Positions 46,201 through 61,200 of a DNA stretch of 64,000 bases are shown here, piece after piece. Below the pieces are notes generated by a model. The model saw nothing but the letters and a program-made list of their open reading frames with translations. It was not told where the DNA came from and ran no database searches. The stretch comes from Urechis unicinctus (Eukaryota; Annelida; Polychaeta; Xenopneusta; Urechidae): positions 45,736,245 to 45,800,244 of the forward strand of contig CM067354.1 in NCBI GenBank assembly GCA_034190875.2, given 5' to 3'. How positions within the stretch are numbered: the first letter of the stretch is position 1; every line of letters starts with the position of its first letter. The translations under genes were made by a program, and so were the position numbers.

Positions 46201-49200
46201 ACAACGTGCCAACACACCCAAAACACCTGTCTTCTTCACCCCACCCGACTCCTCCACACCTGACTCCGCATTAGCAACCAGCCAGGTATTTACATCAATC
46301 ATCTTTCTTTTCATCAATGTCCATTTGTAATCAGGTGTTGTTTTATTTCTGAACATTCCATAAGTATGGAATTTTAGTCTGTACTGGGACCCATGTCTGT
46401 GGTTACTGTCTGTGAGTTGAGCTGACCCAGTGTGTGATTGTATGAATGTTCTGTCTGTGACAGACTACTGGTTCTTGTATGGGTCCTCCTAACTTACTTC
46501 CTCGGACAGCCCGTCGCAATATTGCCAAAGAATTAGATGAGGTACAGTTGAAATTGGATTAATTGAATTGCGTTGTGATATCCCTTAATAGTGAAGGCTT
46601 TCATGAATGTCATCCGTGACTTTTGTCACTGCCTGGCACGCGTTTGACCAGTGTGTGGTGTTCGTTGATCATTTTCCCATTGATGCCCTCTTCAGGAGGC
46701 CACAATAGCACAGAGAACAAGATCAAGGCTGCCGCTGAAAGACACTCCCTTAGAGAAGATTGAGTCTGAGTTTGTGGCTCCAGACATCACAGCTGACATG
46801 TATGATACACATTGTGATGACACGGAATGGAGCAGCTTCCTCACTGGACTCTACATAGGCCAACACAGTCAGTCACAAACGTTCAGTAGATATACCACGC
46901 CAATAGGAGTTATGTCTACATTGAAAACAGCATTAATGAGGGTTTTTCACTATGTATTTCCTGTGATGTTGATGAAGATTGACAGCAATGATGATGATGA
47001 GAATAATGATTATATTAGCAACAGTGATAATGATAAGGACAACAAAAATGATGATGTTAGTGACAACAATGATAATGAATCATGATGGCAATGACAACAA
47101 AGATCATTTTGTATATGAAGACAATGACAACAATGATGATGTTGATGGTGACTATGACAGCAATTATGATGATGACAACAATTATGACAACTATGATGTT
47201 AGCAGCAACAGTGATGATGATTGACAACAGTTAAAGCGATAATGACGATGATGATGATGACAATGACTACAATGGCCATAATATCAACAGCAGCAATGAT
47301 GATAATAACAGCAACAGTGATGATGATGATGGTGATAACAACAACTCTGGTGATGCTGGCAGATGTGGTGGATGTTGGAGAGGATGACACAACAGATGAC
47401 CCCGAGTATGAGTACCGCCTCGATGATGAAGAAAAGGACAGCCAGGAAGAGCATGAGGAGTGCCGTGATGACAAGGCCGTCAAAGTCACCAGTCAGTTCA
47501 TCTTCCATATCTCCTTCCTATCCCACAGTAGATATACTCTGCTATAATAATAGGGAAGGGAGCTGGTAAATCATGAGTCAGGATCCTAGCGTTAATGCTC
47601 TTGTCTTGGACGCCTAGGATGTAGAAATATATTCATGAATAGAAGAAGTGGTTCTGTCACCATGAGGTCCTACCACCCCTTCCTAGATCTGTCACCATGA
47701 GGTCCTACCACCCCTTCCTAGATCTGTCACCATGAGCCCCTACCATCCCTTTCCTAGATCTGTCATCATGAGGTCCTACCATCCCTTTCCTAGATCTGTC
47801 ACCATGAGGTCCTACCACCCCTTCCTAGATCTGTCACCATGAGGTCCTACCTTCCCTTCCTAGATCTGTCACCATGAGGTCCTACCATCCCTTCCTAGAT
47901 CTGTCACCATGAGCCCCTACCATCCCTTCCTAGATCTGTCACCATGAGGTCCTACCCTCCTAGATCTGTCTTCCTACCCTCCTAGATCTGTCACCATGAG
48001 GTCTGATCTGTCACCATGAGGTCCTACCATCCCTTCCTAGATCTGTCACCATGAGGTCCTACCATCCCTTCCTAGATCTGTCACCATGAGCCCCTACCAC
48101 CCCTTCCTAGATCTGTCACCATGAGGTCCTACCACCCCTGAGATCTGTCCTGAGGTCCTACCAACCCTCCTAGATCTGTCACCATGAGGTCCTGAGCCCC
48201 TACTGTCACCATCCCCCTACCACCCCTTCCTAGATCTGTCACCATGAGGTCCTACCATCCCTTCCTAGATCTGTCACCATGAGGTCCTACCATCCCTTCC
48301 TAGATCTGTCACCATGAGGTCCTACCATCTCCTCCTAGATCTGTCACCATGAGTGAGTCTTCCTAGATCTGTCACCATGAGGTCCTACCACCCCTTCCTA
48401 GATCTGTCACCATGAGGTCCTACCATCCCTTCCTAGATCTGTCACCATGAGGTCCTACCATCTCCTCCTAGATCTGTCACCATGAGGTACTACCATCCCT
48501 TCCTAGATCTGTCACCATGAGGTCCTACCACCCCTTCCTAGATCTGTCACCATGAGGTCCTACCACCCCTTCCTAGATCTGTCACCATGAGGTCCCTACC
48601 ACCCCTTCCTAGATCTGTCACCATGAGGTCCTACCAACCCCTAGATCTGTCACCATGAGGTCCTACCACCCCTCCTAGATCTGTCACCATGAGGTCCTAC
48701 CCTCCCTTCCTAGATCTGTCACCATGAGGTCCTACCATCCCTTCCTAGATCTGTCACCATGAGGTCCTACCACCCCTTCCTAGATCTGTCACCATGAGCC
48801 CTACCACCCCTTCCTAGATCTGTCACCATGAGGTCCCTACCACCCCTTCCTAGATCTGTCACCATGAGGTCCTACCAACCCTTCCTAGATCTGTCACCAT
48901 GAGGTCCTACCAACCCTTCCTAGATCTGTCACCATGAGGTCCTACCATCCCTTCCTAGAGGTCACCATGAGCCCCTACCATCCCCTTCCTAGATCTGTCA
49001 CCATGAGCCCCTACCATCCCCTTCCTAGATCATGAGGTCCTACCATCCCTTCCTAGATCTGTCACCATGAGGTCCTACCATCCCTTCCTAGATCTGTCAC
49101 CATGAGGTCCTACCATCCCTTCCTAGATCTGTCACCATGAGGTCCTACCATCCCTTCCTAGATCTGTCACCATGAGGTCCTATCATCCCTTCCTAGATCT

Positions 49201-52200
49201 GTCACCATGAGGTCCTACCATCCCTTCCTAGATCTGTCACCATGAGGTCCTATCATCCCTTCCTAGATCTGTCACCATGAGGTCCTACCATCCCTTCCTA
49301 GATCTGTCACCATGAGGTCCTACCCCCCTCCTAGATCTGTCACACCATGAGGTCCTACCATCCCTTCCTAGATCCCATCACCCTAGGTCCCCATACCATC
49401 CCCTTCCTAGATCTGTCACCATGAGGTCCTACCATCCCTTCCTAGATCTGTCATCATGAGCCCCTACCACCCCTTCCTAGATCTGTCACCATGAGGTCCT
49501 ACCATCCCTTCCTAGATCTGTCACCATGAGGTCCTACCATCCCTTCCTAGATCTGTCATCATGAGCCCCTACCAACCCTTCCTAGATCTGTCACCATGAG
49601 GTCCTACCATCCCTTCCTAGATCTGTCACCATGAGGTCCTACCACCCCTTCCTTGATTTCGACAAACCTCTCCTACACTTTGCCTCCCCCCTCCTAAACT
49701 TTCCCTCGCCCCTCACATCCTCAACATAGTCTCACCCAACTGAACCCAAATCTATTTCCATGGGACCTCCACCACAGCTCCCCATTTTGGCTGTTGTCCC
49801 CTCACATATCTTATCTCACATTTGTGAAGTGATCCAATATGTGAAACTTATGTCTATTTTTAAACCCACCTTCAATTGAGCATGGCTGATGCATCCACAG
49901 AGAAGGAACTCAACGAGTTAGTCGATGAACTTTTCGAGGCATATGGTGGCGCCCATCTCCTCTCTAGCGATGAAGACAGCCCAGAAGACAAAATAAAACC
50001 CTCTCCAACCCCAGTCACATCACCCACCAAAAAGGTCAGCAAGAAGGGCAAGGTCAGTCCAGGGAAGGAGAAGAAAGCTTCAGTTGTCAAGGAGGCTTCG
50101 TCAAGTTCCAGTAAAGAAGATAATGTTGGGAAGGAACTATCTAGCGAGGAAGAGGAGGCAGATCGGGCTTATCCAGGTCGACTACAGCCTCTCAAGTGAG
50201 TTGTTAAATCTTTATAGAATACAGTTTTGATAGGGTGAAAAATGGCAATTTAGGGAAGTTTTTTTAAAGAACGTTATCTACATCTATTACATTTGCAATA
50301 TTATCATTGATACCAACAACGTGTATAATGTTATTATTTCTGTATCCAGCTTTGATCCCAAAATGGCTCAGGTGTTGATCTGTGATCTGAAGAAGATCAG
50401 TGGTAGGGATCCATCGGGAAGTGAAGCATCCATGAAGCCGACCAGTTCAGTGACCATCACAGCAGATGAAGCGCTACAACTGCAGGATCAGATGCGGAAA
50501 GTATGCATGTTTTTTTATCTTTGGGAAAAGTGCACATGCTTACCTGCAGATAAGTGCCTTATGGTAAACATGCACTATTACTTGATTACTTTGTTCCCCC
50601 ATGTGTATAACTTTGTTCCAGCTCTTGTGGTTCTGCATTCATGTTGCTCTATGCTATTGTTCTGATTTGTAAAACAATTTATTTTGAACCAAATCAATTG
50701 AACTTTGCTCCAACTTATGTTTTGCCTTGCTCTTTGTACTTCTTTCCCCCCCCCCACCTGTGTATTTCTGTTACTTCTTTCTTCTGATTGAGTTTATATT
50801 GATGGCTACTACCATATTACATTGTTCATATTGCTTTGTTGCAGTTCTGTTTTACATTGTTCAAACTCTGTTTCTAACTTCTTTGTTTATGTAGCATGTA
50901 CAGTTACTGGCCCAGACGTATATCCAAGCATCGGGCCGCGCCGGGGCCACACAGGAGGCTATAAAAACACCCGACCTGGCCCTGGCTAGAGATGTGGCCA
51001 GCGGATACCTGGTGAGCTATTGATGTGACATGCAGGGCTGTCGTGGCTTCATCGTCAGGGATTTAGACAATCGACTGGAAGGGTGTGGGTTTCACACTGC
51101 CATGTAGTGACTGGGATGATGGCCTGTTGTCCTCATCTGTTGCCATGGAAATATGCTGAAAATGAAATTGAACCACAGTATTTCGTTTCACATGTTTTTG
51201 CCTGTTCGCTAAATCGTCATTTTTTCCCTAGTTGAGATGTTAGTTATTAATCTAACACTTTTCTTTCCTATCGCTCAAATTGAAGAAGTCCAAAATTGAA
51301 TACCAACTAATGATCTCAGTTTTATGGTTACCGCAACAAAATACATTTCCAGTATATTCACAAATATGACAGAATTATCCTACATTCAATGGTGTCTGAT
51401 TCAGAGGGAGTTGAAGCAGTTGTCTCGGGAATACTGTGCATCATCAGAGAAATCCTATTTCATGACGCCTAACTTGGACGAGGCAATCAGTCTAATGGGG
51501 AAATCCTACATCTGTGAAGACCCTGGTCGACAGAGTGACCTACGTGCTGTACTTACAGATAAGATCTCTGCCAAAAGTAGGTGTTTTGGTGTGTTATCCT
51601 CGACTGCTTGTTGAATCATGGTTACGCTAGGTGCTCTAGTGTTTCACTTCTTCGTGATGTATTTATTGCGTACTGTCTGGGTTACATAACTTCTTATAAT
51701 TTATGACTTATATAATGCTATCTCACGATGTATGAAATTTTGAACCATAACATTTGACTAGCTTTGTCCATTGGATTCCTGTCTATAACATGCTAATATC
51801 ATTGTGACTCTACCATTTCATGTAAGCAACATCGTACATGCTTCTCATCGAAGTGTTTGGTTGTGTCTTTTCCATTGCAGTGTATGACATCTGTGGGCTG
51901 ACGTTCGAGCAGATGCAAGTGCTGACCAGTAGCTCGGCCTTCATCTTCCCCCAGATGCTGCCAGACACTGCCCTCATCCCCAAGGATGTCTCCATCAGTC
52001 GAGGTCGCGTCATGTTCTCAGAGGCAGAAGACAGGTGACTGCTTACATTCATATACCTCACATATTCAGTATGCATTCTTCAAATTTCATTTTTTTCAAA
52101 AAGAGGCAAGGGGCTTATAAGTTGTTATAGCTACATCATGATGAATAGGCATGTGGCTGCATTTAAATTTGTCACTGTATAACGTAAGTCAAACGGCCTG

Positions 52201-55200
52201 CACCATAGCTGTTCATGTTCTGTATTCTGTTTGGAGTGAACTCTGGGTGTTGTCTGATGATCTAGTGGGTGGTACATTATTAGATGTGTTTGTGGCGACT
52301 TGGAGAGCAGCAAGTTGTTCCGTCTTGGTGTCTGAGGCAAATGATGATTTTGTGGATGTTATCCTGTCCTAATGACTATGGTTGGTTTGTGTGCGCAGCT
52401 TGCTGGCTATGGGTCTAGATCAGTTCCACCACCTCCCCAACAAGTACCACCTCGTTCACAAGTACCTGATCCCTGTGAAAAACCGTGAACAGCTCCGGTT
52501 CCGCATCAAGAACTGCCGCAGTGGGCGTTCTACAGAGAAGTCTGTGCTCCTGGTCAGTGCAGGTTATTCATGAGTGTCAGTGTGTGGCTGTAATGAGTGT
52601 AGAGAGTAGATCATCACCAGGTGAGTGGTGAACAATGACTCACCTGGTCACAGCACTACCTGGTTTGTAGCATATTGGTAACGACTCTAAAGGAATGCTA
52701 TCCATGCTATCACAATCATCCTCATCGTTCACTGTTGCCATAACACTCGGTATCAAGCAAAATGATCCATTTTACAGCATTACCTAGAACACAACACACT
52801 ACCAGAAGACCTGCCTCGGTACAATGTCTTGGAAGATGTATCAGAAGTGGTAGCCCCATGTCAACGTGACCCTGAACAGATGCCCACATGGTGGTCAGGT
52901 TTCTCGCAGGCTCAGAGCAACCACCAATCACAGCGGGTCGGAGAAGCCACGTGGGTACGTGTTGTGGATTCACCTTGTTGGTGGAGTTGTCAAAGCTTAG
53001 TTACATGGCTGAAGGATCTCCGAATATCTGTGCTGAATCAAAACAATGTTCTGCTATAAACCGGCCTATTTGGTGTGGGAATGCTGGATCAGAACCACTT
53101 GTTAGCAGAATATTTCATTGACCATTGAATTTACATCATTTTTCTGCCAAATATGGTAGATGTGGTTCTTCATAGGTTTTGGATCAACAGAAAGTTAACT
53201 TCATGGCATGATATATTTGTTAAAAATGATGTGACACCAAAATGTTTCTATTTGTTTGATGACAGATGAGTCTAGGTGCTCTGGACTCGTCTGGTGTACG
53301 AGCTACCAGCTCAGTGCCTGCCAACAACACCGCTGACTCAGCAGACCTGCAACCCAGTCTGGAGTGTACTGAGAACATGTCTGATATCATGTCACCCGCT
53401 AGCGTCATGTCGGTGGCTGCTGTCATGTCACCCGCTAGCGTCATGTCACCTGCTAGCATCATGTCACCTGCTGAAAGCTCGGTGGAAACAAAGAGGTTCA
53501 CCTTATGGTTCTACTCATTCGTCACTGATCAAAATAAAGTCAAATATCAAATATTTTTCGTGAAACATTGATTGATCTCCTTAACCTACCTCTCCTCTAT
53601 GGGTTTCAACATTATTATGTGTTAGCTTCGAATTATATCATTAACATTGCTTGGGCAGCAAAACAATTTTGTCCCTGCTAATACATTTTATCATTTAATA
53701 AAGCACAGCTAAAAAGAATGTTAACCGATGCACAGTTTAAATCTGTTTATAAACTGACTTGATTGTTTTGCAGAATTGAAAGACACGCCCACACCCCGTT
53801 GCCTGCAGTTTCCCTGGCCTGTGGCATCAGCAGTCTGAGTCGCCTCAACGTGCGCTCAAACTCTCCCATACTCGGGCGCCCGGGGAGTCCCGCACTCCTC
53901 ACCACCAGGGATGCTGCTAAAGCCATTGAGAAACCACTGAGTCCCCTGGCATCCTCATCACCACGACCAGCTGGCGTACCGAGCAGCTCATTAGCTTCAT
54001 CAACAACCAAGTTTGATACAGATGCATCTGGGAAAAAAGTATCTGGACCTTCAAGGCCATCTCGTAAAGTCATCAAGAAACCGATCAGGAAGTCTTGTGT
54101 TGCTTTAGCTCCTACCCCAACTCAGACTTCCATCAGCTACCCCTTCAACACGCCAACGCAGGCATTAAATTCATCTCTAGCCACTGTGATTAACTCGGTG
54201 ACAGCCCCCACCCTTGGACAGCAAGTTGTCAATTTACAGCCTATTGTGAGCCAGCCACCAGGCACTGCTGGGCCTGTGATTATACTGGCACCTGTACAGG
54301 TACCACAAATCTCCATGGTGACTCCGTCGGCAACTGTTACCGCGCCAACTCCTATTCCATCCACTTCCACAGCCACCAGTCCTGCTTTAGATAGCAACCT
54401 TAAAGAGATACTGAAAGGCTTGAATCCAGAGTTATTTGCAAGCCCTATTAAGACTCCAACATCTACCACTTCTGTTCACGGAGATAGCCTCATCAGCCAT
54501 GCTTTCTCTGAGGCCACAGGAATCTCAATATCAGAACTCAACAGCCCTGAGTTCCGCAGAAAGGTTAACCCATTTTCCCCGCTGAAGATGAAAGTGGATG
54601 AGTCTGTGTTTAACGATTCGCTGGCTGTGGCTGTAGGTCAGGGGGGTCAGAGGGCGGGGATGGGGGTTGTGTGTGATGGGGGAACTGGCCACTCAGAACC
54701 AGTGCCTGAAAAGTCTACTGACCCAGGAGATGTTGATATGGATGCTGCTTCTGCTGCTGGGGAAGCTGAATTAAACATGGTTGCTGAGATGCCATCCTTT
54801 GATGCTCAGCCAATTGCAACTCAAGCATCTGATTCAGGGTCGCCTTTAGTCAATACTGATGAGGTCGCATCCCTGGACATAACCAACAAAATGGATACTG
54901 ATCATAATCAGGATTCAGAGACTGTTGCTAGGCAACCAGATGCCTCATTTGCGCCACCACATTCACCTGACAATAAGCTGTGTTCACCTAATATGTGTGT
55001 GGACGCAGATGATGTAGATGTAGGGGTTCTGGTTGCGGAGGCTGACTCAGATCAGGTGATGCTTGACTGTTGTGGAACATCCATTCATGGAAGTGATAAT
55101 TTATTAGCCGGTTCAGAGACGATAAAATCTCCAGATTTGGCAGAGGAAGGTGAAGATGAACAGAATTCACCTGATGTAGAAACCGATGTCAAAGAGATTG

Positions 55201-58200
55201 GTGGCAATACACCAGAGAAAGGATGTGAAGAATCCCACCTGGCATCTCTAGACACACCCAATAAGGACGCTTTGCAGCTCATCTCGCAGTTGTCTGGAAT
55301 GGTGACGCCCACAAAATGCTTCCACCACTGGAGCCCCGCCTCAACTCCGCCCTCTGGGCGTTCCTTAGTCAGTGTTGTTGCCCCATCATCTGAAACCACC
55401 CCCACCTCAAACAAATCACCTTATCGCTTCATCCTACCCAAAGATGGTTCAACAGATGACAAAAAACGTGCAACTCCTGATATTGCCAAGCGCCAGTCAT
55501 CCAGGAGGAATCCCAGACGGCAAATCCTTCAACAGAAAGCTCGTGCTATTGCTCCCAAAGGTATTATTGTCAGAAACTTCATCTCCCCCGTGAAGAAAGC
55601 CGCCGAAAAAGTTGTAAAAAAACGACTGGGTCGATCTCCAACTAAAACTTCTTGCCGTAACCCAGTTATCAGAAAGATTCTGCCCAAACCGCCATCTGTG
55701 CGAGGAGATGCTGATGATGAGATGGAGGAGAGTGTGGGCGGGACTTCTGATGATGAAGGGATTGAGATGGGTGGGGCTGGAGATAGAGGGGCGTGGCAGA
55801 GTGAGAGCAGCGATGGAGGTGATGATGAGGAGGAGGACCTGGCAATGCTGATGGAGGCTAGCACTACTATCAGGTAGGTCATGGCATGACGCTATTACTT
55901 ACACATCCACTATTTTATGAACCTACACTGTATCAAGTGATTAGCACATCGTTATTTATGCATTGCTATCAATTCATTATTGTGGTTCCTTTTACTGATT
56001 ATTACTAATATTATTTGTCAATTATTTTGTAATCAGCGTATTACGGTGTTATGATATGTTGATTTATTCAGATCTACCTCTCCTGTGAAGCGCCACCTTT
56101 CTTCAGAATACAGGAAGCTGAGTAAAGCCAATCAGAAGCGAGAAGTCTTACTTGAGTTGCTTTCACCCGAACTCATGGAAAGTGATCCCAAGGTAATTGC
56201 ACCAATGGGATGCTTGTTCTAGCATATCCCATAGCAGTGAAGTTGTGACAGGTTGTTGTTGAGTGGGACTGCTGAAGTTTCCTTGATTATAACTTGGTCC
56301 TCTTGGGACAGTGGAACAAGTTATCATTGTCATTATGTTCAGCGTTTACTATGACTAATACATTTAATACATGTCATGGATGTGCTCAAACTGGTGGAGA
56401 CTATGTCAATTTTGTTATTACACATTAATGACATAGTTGTCAAAACAAATACATTTCATGATAACTTACATCACAACTTTGCCCCAAGAAAGGATGCGGA
56501 CAACTGCGCATGTTCACCTTTTGAACTGCCCGATGATTGGCCACCTGGCGAGAGCCTCACATCAACTATGTTATGATTGCCTGTCATAGCTGGTCATTAC
56601 TGGTTCTTTTTAAGATAGAGTAACAAGATGTCGTGATCAATACTGTTTCTTTTAAGGACAGTGTAACAAGTTGTCGTGATCATTACTGGTTCTTTTTGGG
56701 ACTGTGTGACAACTTGTACCTTTATCCGTGCACCAGCGGGATGAACGAGACACGAGGTTCGCGCAGGCGTACCTGTACACGGTGAGGAGCAAGTTATCTG
56801 ACCATCCCGACGTTTATGCTGCATTCCTGCAAGTTCTCTACGAGTTTGGTCGCAGTGAAAAAAGCCCTGTTGAGGTAAATATGGCTAATGTCTGTAGTAA
56901 TGTTATCAGTGTGTTTCAGAGCAGGGCAATATTACCCCCTTACTAACAATTACCACAAGCACACTTCGGTCTACTACTTCGTTCCAGTAACTTGTCCAAT
57001 GCTTTTTGTCCAGTTTATTCCAGATGTAATTGATGTTAAGTTGTGAACCATGTCAGTTGATGACCTACAAGAATAGTATCCTATCTCCATCACCCACGTA
57101 GGGATGATAATCACCCGTGTAGGGATGATAATCACCCACATAGGGATGATAATAACCCGCGTAGGGATGATAATCACCCACGCAAATTATCACCAATCAT
57201 CAAGATCCCTTTTCTTCACTATTTAACGTCAGGATTCTTCACCACTATTGTTCACTCCTTGAACTCTGCTGCACCTATAACTATGATGCGTATCCTGCCT
57301 ATGTCAGTTGTACAAAAGCCTCTCAGAGATATTTGAGGCCCATGAGGAGCTTCTGGAGGAGTTTGCTGGTTTCTTGCTGCCCGAGCAAGCCAAGGAATGT
57401 GGGTGTCTGGAACGTAATCTCCACACCCACTCTGTCAGACTCTTCACTCGTAAGCTTGAGGTAACAAACTTGTGAACATAGTAGTGTAAATTGCAATCAA
57501 CCTTGTTCCATGTTGCCCTCTGTTACAGCATCCATAGCAGTTTCATGTATAATCACACCCTGAAAGCTGGTTCTAATAGGGATTTTATTGTTCACCAATT
57601 TCATCCCCTAAATTACCCCATATATAGTGTGAATACTGACACTTTATGTTGGATCCAACATTACTTAACAATGCCTTTGACACCCTGTCAATGCATCCTG
57701 CCTCATGCTGCCTCAAACTGCGGTGTTTGTCAGGTCCAGCTGCAGCGAGCTCCCTCACAGTTACATCGCATCCTTAAAGAGTTTGTCAAATGGGAGAAGG
57801 ATTCTGAGGCTGATATACGAGACCTCAAAGACAGTATTGAGCCTCTTCTGCGAGGTCATGAGTACCTCATGGAGGAGTTTCTACATCTGTTTGATGACGA
57901 GCGACCGCCAGAGAGGTGAGGGACTGTCTGGGTCAGAAGTGTTCAGTGAACTTCAACTGAAAGCTCCCAATGTTTTCAACCTAACAGGGCTCGACGTTAA
58001 CTTTTTCAAAAGCTAGTCAGTCGGACTAGTAGGGTCCAAAAGTTACTAGACCTGCCCTAATTTTTACTAGACCGGATATTTTGGGGAAAAAATCATTGTT
58101 TCTCTTTAAAATGACACTTACAACGGTAAAAGTATAGCTCAGCTCTACCAAAGAGATCAATTTTTTTTGACGTCTTAAATGTGCGTCTGCTACATTTATC

Positions 58201-61200
58201 AGCACCAAGGTAAACATACCGAAAATTAGTCTAGTGCCAATTTACGATTGTCGTTATGATTGGGCTCCCAGAAAAAAATATCAGTAAATTTTTAGTGAAA
58301 CCACGCAAAACATTTAGTTTCTTTTTATATTTTTGTTTATTATTTTTTCCTAGATGGGAGGCGTATCACTTTTTTTTTTTATAGACTTTTGTAAATAATT
58401 CGTTTTTGCGACATTTAGAATGCTCAAGAAGGGAACGCCACGCCTCGATATGAGTAAGCCAATCAGAATCGGCCGTAATACGTCATGGCTAAAATGATCT
58501 AATTGCAGAAAGAGTCAATATGTCGTTGCTAAATATAGATCCTCTAGGAATTTCCTCATGAGTAAAAGCAAAAGTGGTTATGGAATTAGTGATTTTCTTC
58601 GATATTTTGGTAAGTAGAAGGTAATCTGCGACGAATTTACCTTCCAGAACGTACTAGACCGTTCGGGCTAGCTAGGTCCAGCAAATGCTAGACCAACCGG
58701 CATTTCTACTAGTGATTGTCTTTCGGTCTATGTCGAGCCCTGCCTAAGGATGGCAGGGCTTCAACTTAGAGCTAGATTGGCTATAATTGAATTGTTGGAT
58801 GGATAGATTTTCTGAATCCATACATTGATCTTGCTTGAGTCGTCTGTTCATACAAATGTTTTCAATCTGATTTGACAGCTCCATGTCAGCATTTGAACAA
58901 GTCACCCTAGCAGACAGCGATGATGAGGATTTCACTGCAGGCGATTCATTCGAAGAGGTAACAATGCTTGGTCTTATCCTCTGTCAAAAGCAGCGTTTTT
59001 GCTTTGATCAAGTTCAGATTTCTGCAATGAATGTTCTTGATACAAGTAATAAAGAATGGTTGTCAGTTTTCCACCCTCTCCTCACTCCAACCTATCCACC
59101 CCTCCACTTTCCTACCCATCCCCTCCCCTCTCCACCCCTCCACTTTCCAACCCCTCCCCTCCCCTCTCCACCCCTCCACTTTCCAACCCCTCCCCTCCCC
59201 TCTCCACCCCTCCACTTTCCAACCCCTCCCCTCCCCTCCCCTCTCCCCCCCTCTGCTCTCCAACCCCCCTCCCCTCCCCTCTCCCTCCCCCGCCCCCCAC
59301 CCCTCTCCACCCCCCCCTCTGCTCTCCAACCCCTCCCCTCCCCTCTCCACCCCTCTGCTCTCTCCAAACCCCCCCGCCCCCCTCTCCACCCCTCCTCTCT
59401 CCAACCTCTCCCCTCTCCTCTCCACCCCTCCCCTCTATAACCTCTTCTTCACCCCACCCCCCCCTCTCCCCTCTATAACCCCCTTCTCCACCCCTCCGCT
59501 CTCCAACCCCTCCCCTCTCCCACCCTCTCCACCCTCTCCACCCTCCCACCCCTCTCCACCCCTCCCCTCTATAGCCCCCTCTCAACCCCCCCTAAACCCC
59601 TCCCCTCTATACCCCCCCTTTCAACCCCTCCCCTCTCCAACCCCTCCCCTTTCCACTTCATCAAGTTAAAACCTGTCTTTAATGGACATTTACTAAGTTT
59701 GTACCAACTGAACCTCATCAGTCATGACCCGTGTACACCTATCCATTATTCCATATGATGTATGTTTACCTATTCCTCATTGACAGGTGGAGTTACCTGA
59801 GTCTGAATTTGAGAACAGCTTGGGGACACTGCAATGTCGGTGTAAATGTCACAATGTCCGCAACACACTGCATTCCCGACGCAAACGGCACTGCAAGACA
59901 TGTGCTTTGAGGGTGAGTCACTACTCTCATTCACTCACTGGGTGGTGGGTTGGTTTGTGTTAACCATGGACTTTCTCTTGGATACAAGTCATGCCATTGC
60001 TCTCATGTGTTGTTTTCTACATCTGCTGATGGAATTTAAGTCGCGAGTTCTATTGTGCTGTGGGTCAGAATTAATATAATTTGGCACTACAGTGTGCATT
60101 TACATCTAGTGACAGTAAGATTTCAGATGTTGAGCAGAAGGAATGTTGAGACATATAATAATACTTCAACTTACCTCTGAATGGGTATGCCTCATTTCCG
60201 TAACTCTTTGGCATCATATTGCACCTGGTACCTGGAGATGACAAGGATATGTTATATGTTAACAGGTCAACCATCAACATTACCCTCAACCATCATCAGC
60301 GCTGTGTTTCATGTTATGTCATGGTGACTAAATACATGTGCATTTGCTATTCACAGATCTTAAAGGGACGTCTCTTTATGCAGACAACAGACAAAATTCT
60401 CCAGCCAATGAAGGTTGTCTACATCCGATCACCTAAAAGGTCGCAGTCACTGGGTGATGAGGATGATGATGAGGAGGAGGAGGAAGATGACCTTGAGGAT
60501 GATTTTGAAGATGGAGATGTGGATAAAACTCAGTCTTTGGATGAAGATGACTCTCAGCCAAGCAGCGAGGATTGTGATTGGATAGAGGAAGAGGAAGTGG
60601 ACGAACAGGAAACACAACAAACTGAAAAAAAGAAATCAAAACAAATGGTCGGTTAAGTGTTTTTTCACCTGTGGGTTTATTTAAATACTTAACTTTTAAT
60701 ATTATGAAATGTTATATGCTTGTGATGTATTCTTATGTTTTTATAAAATGAAATATGATGTTTGTCATGTAATAGGATATGTTTGTGATGTTTTGTGACA
60801 GGAGGACGGTCCAGCAATGAGCATTCCTCAAACCCTCACCATGCCTCATCCCTGCACATCCCCTGTGCCTCCATCAGCAGCTGAACCCTCACTGGAGGGT
60901 GCTTGTGAAGAGGCCCAACAGGAACTGTGCCTCAGTGGAGGACCTGGCCATCAGTCTGCTGTTTCAGGACCGACCGACTTCCATACAGCTTTCCAGCAAG
61001 AGCTGGTTAAATCACCACCAACCGAGTCTTCACAGAGCAATGAAACTATTATAGGGTGTGGGGCTGGGTCTAGCAGTGATGGGGTCACTGAGTCTGTGTG
61101 TGGGCCAACTGTTGAAGAATCATCTTCGACAAGTGCTCTGGGCGAGTTATGTGATACCATGACGAAGGATGATACAATTGCTAGTCCTGATCGACAGGAT

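Noticed and set aside
46975..47224. Asp/Asn-rich ORF as extra GON4L coding sequence
   Set aside because: Conserved protein text stops at a consensus-like donor at 46867/46868 and resumes at 47363 in the correct phase, so the triplet tract is better read as intron.
59031..59669. Proline-rich ORFs on plus and Gly/Glu/Arg-rich ORFs on minus
   Set aside because: Created by the polypyrimidine minisatellite within a GON4L intron.
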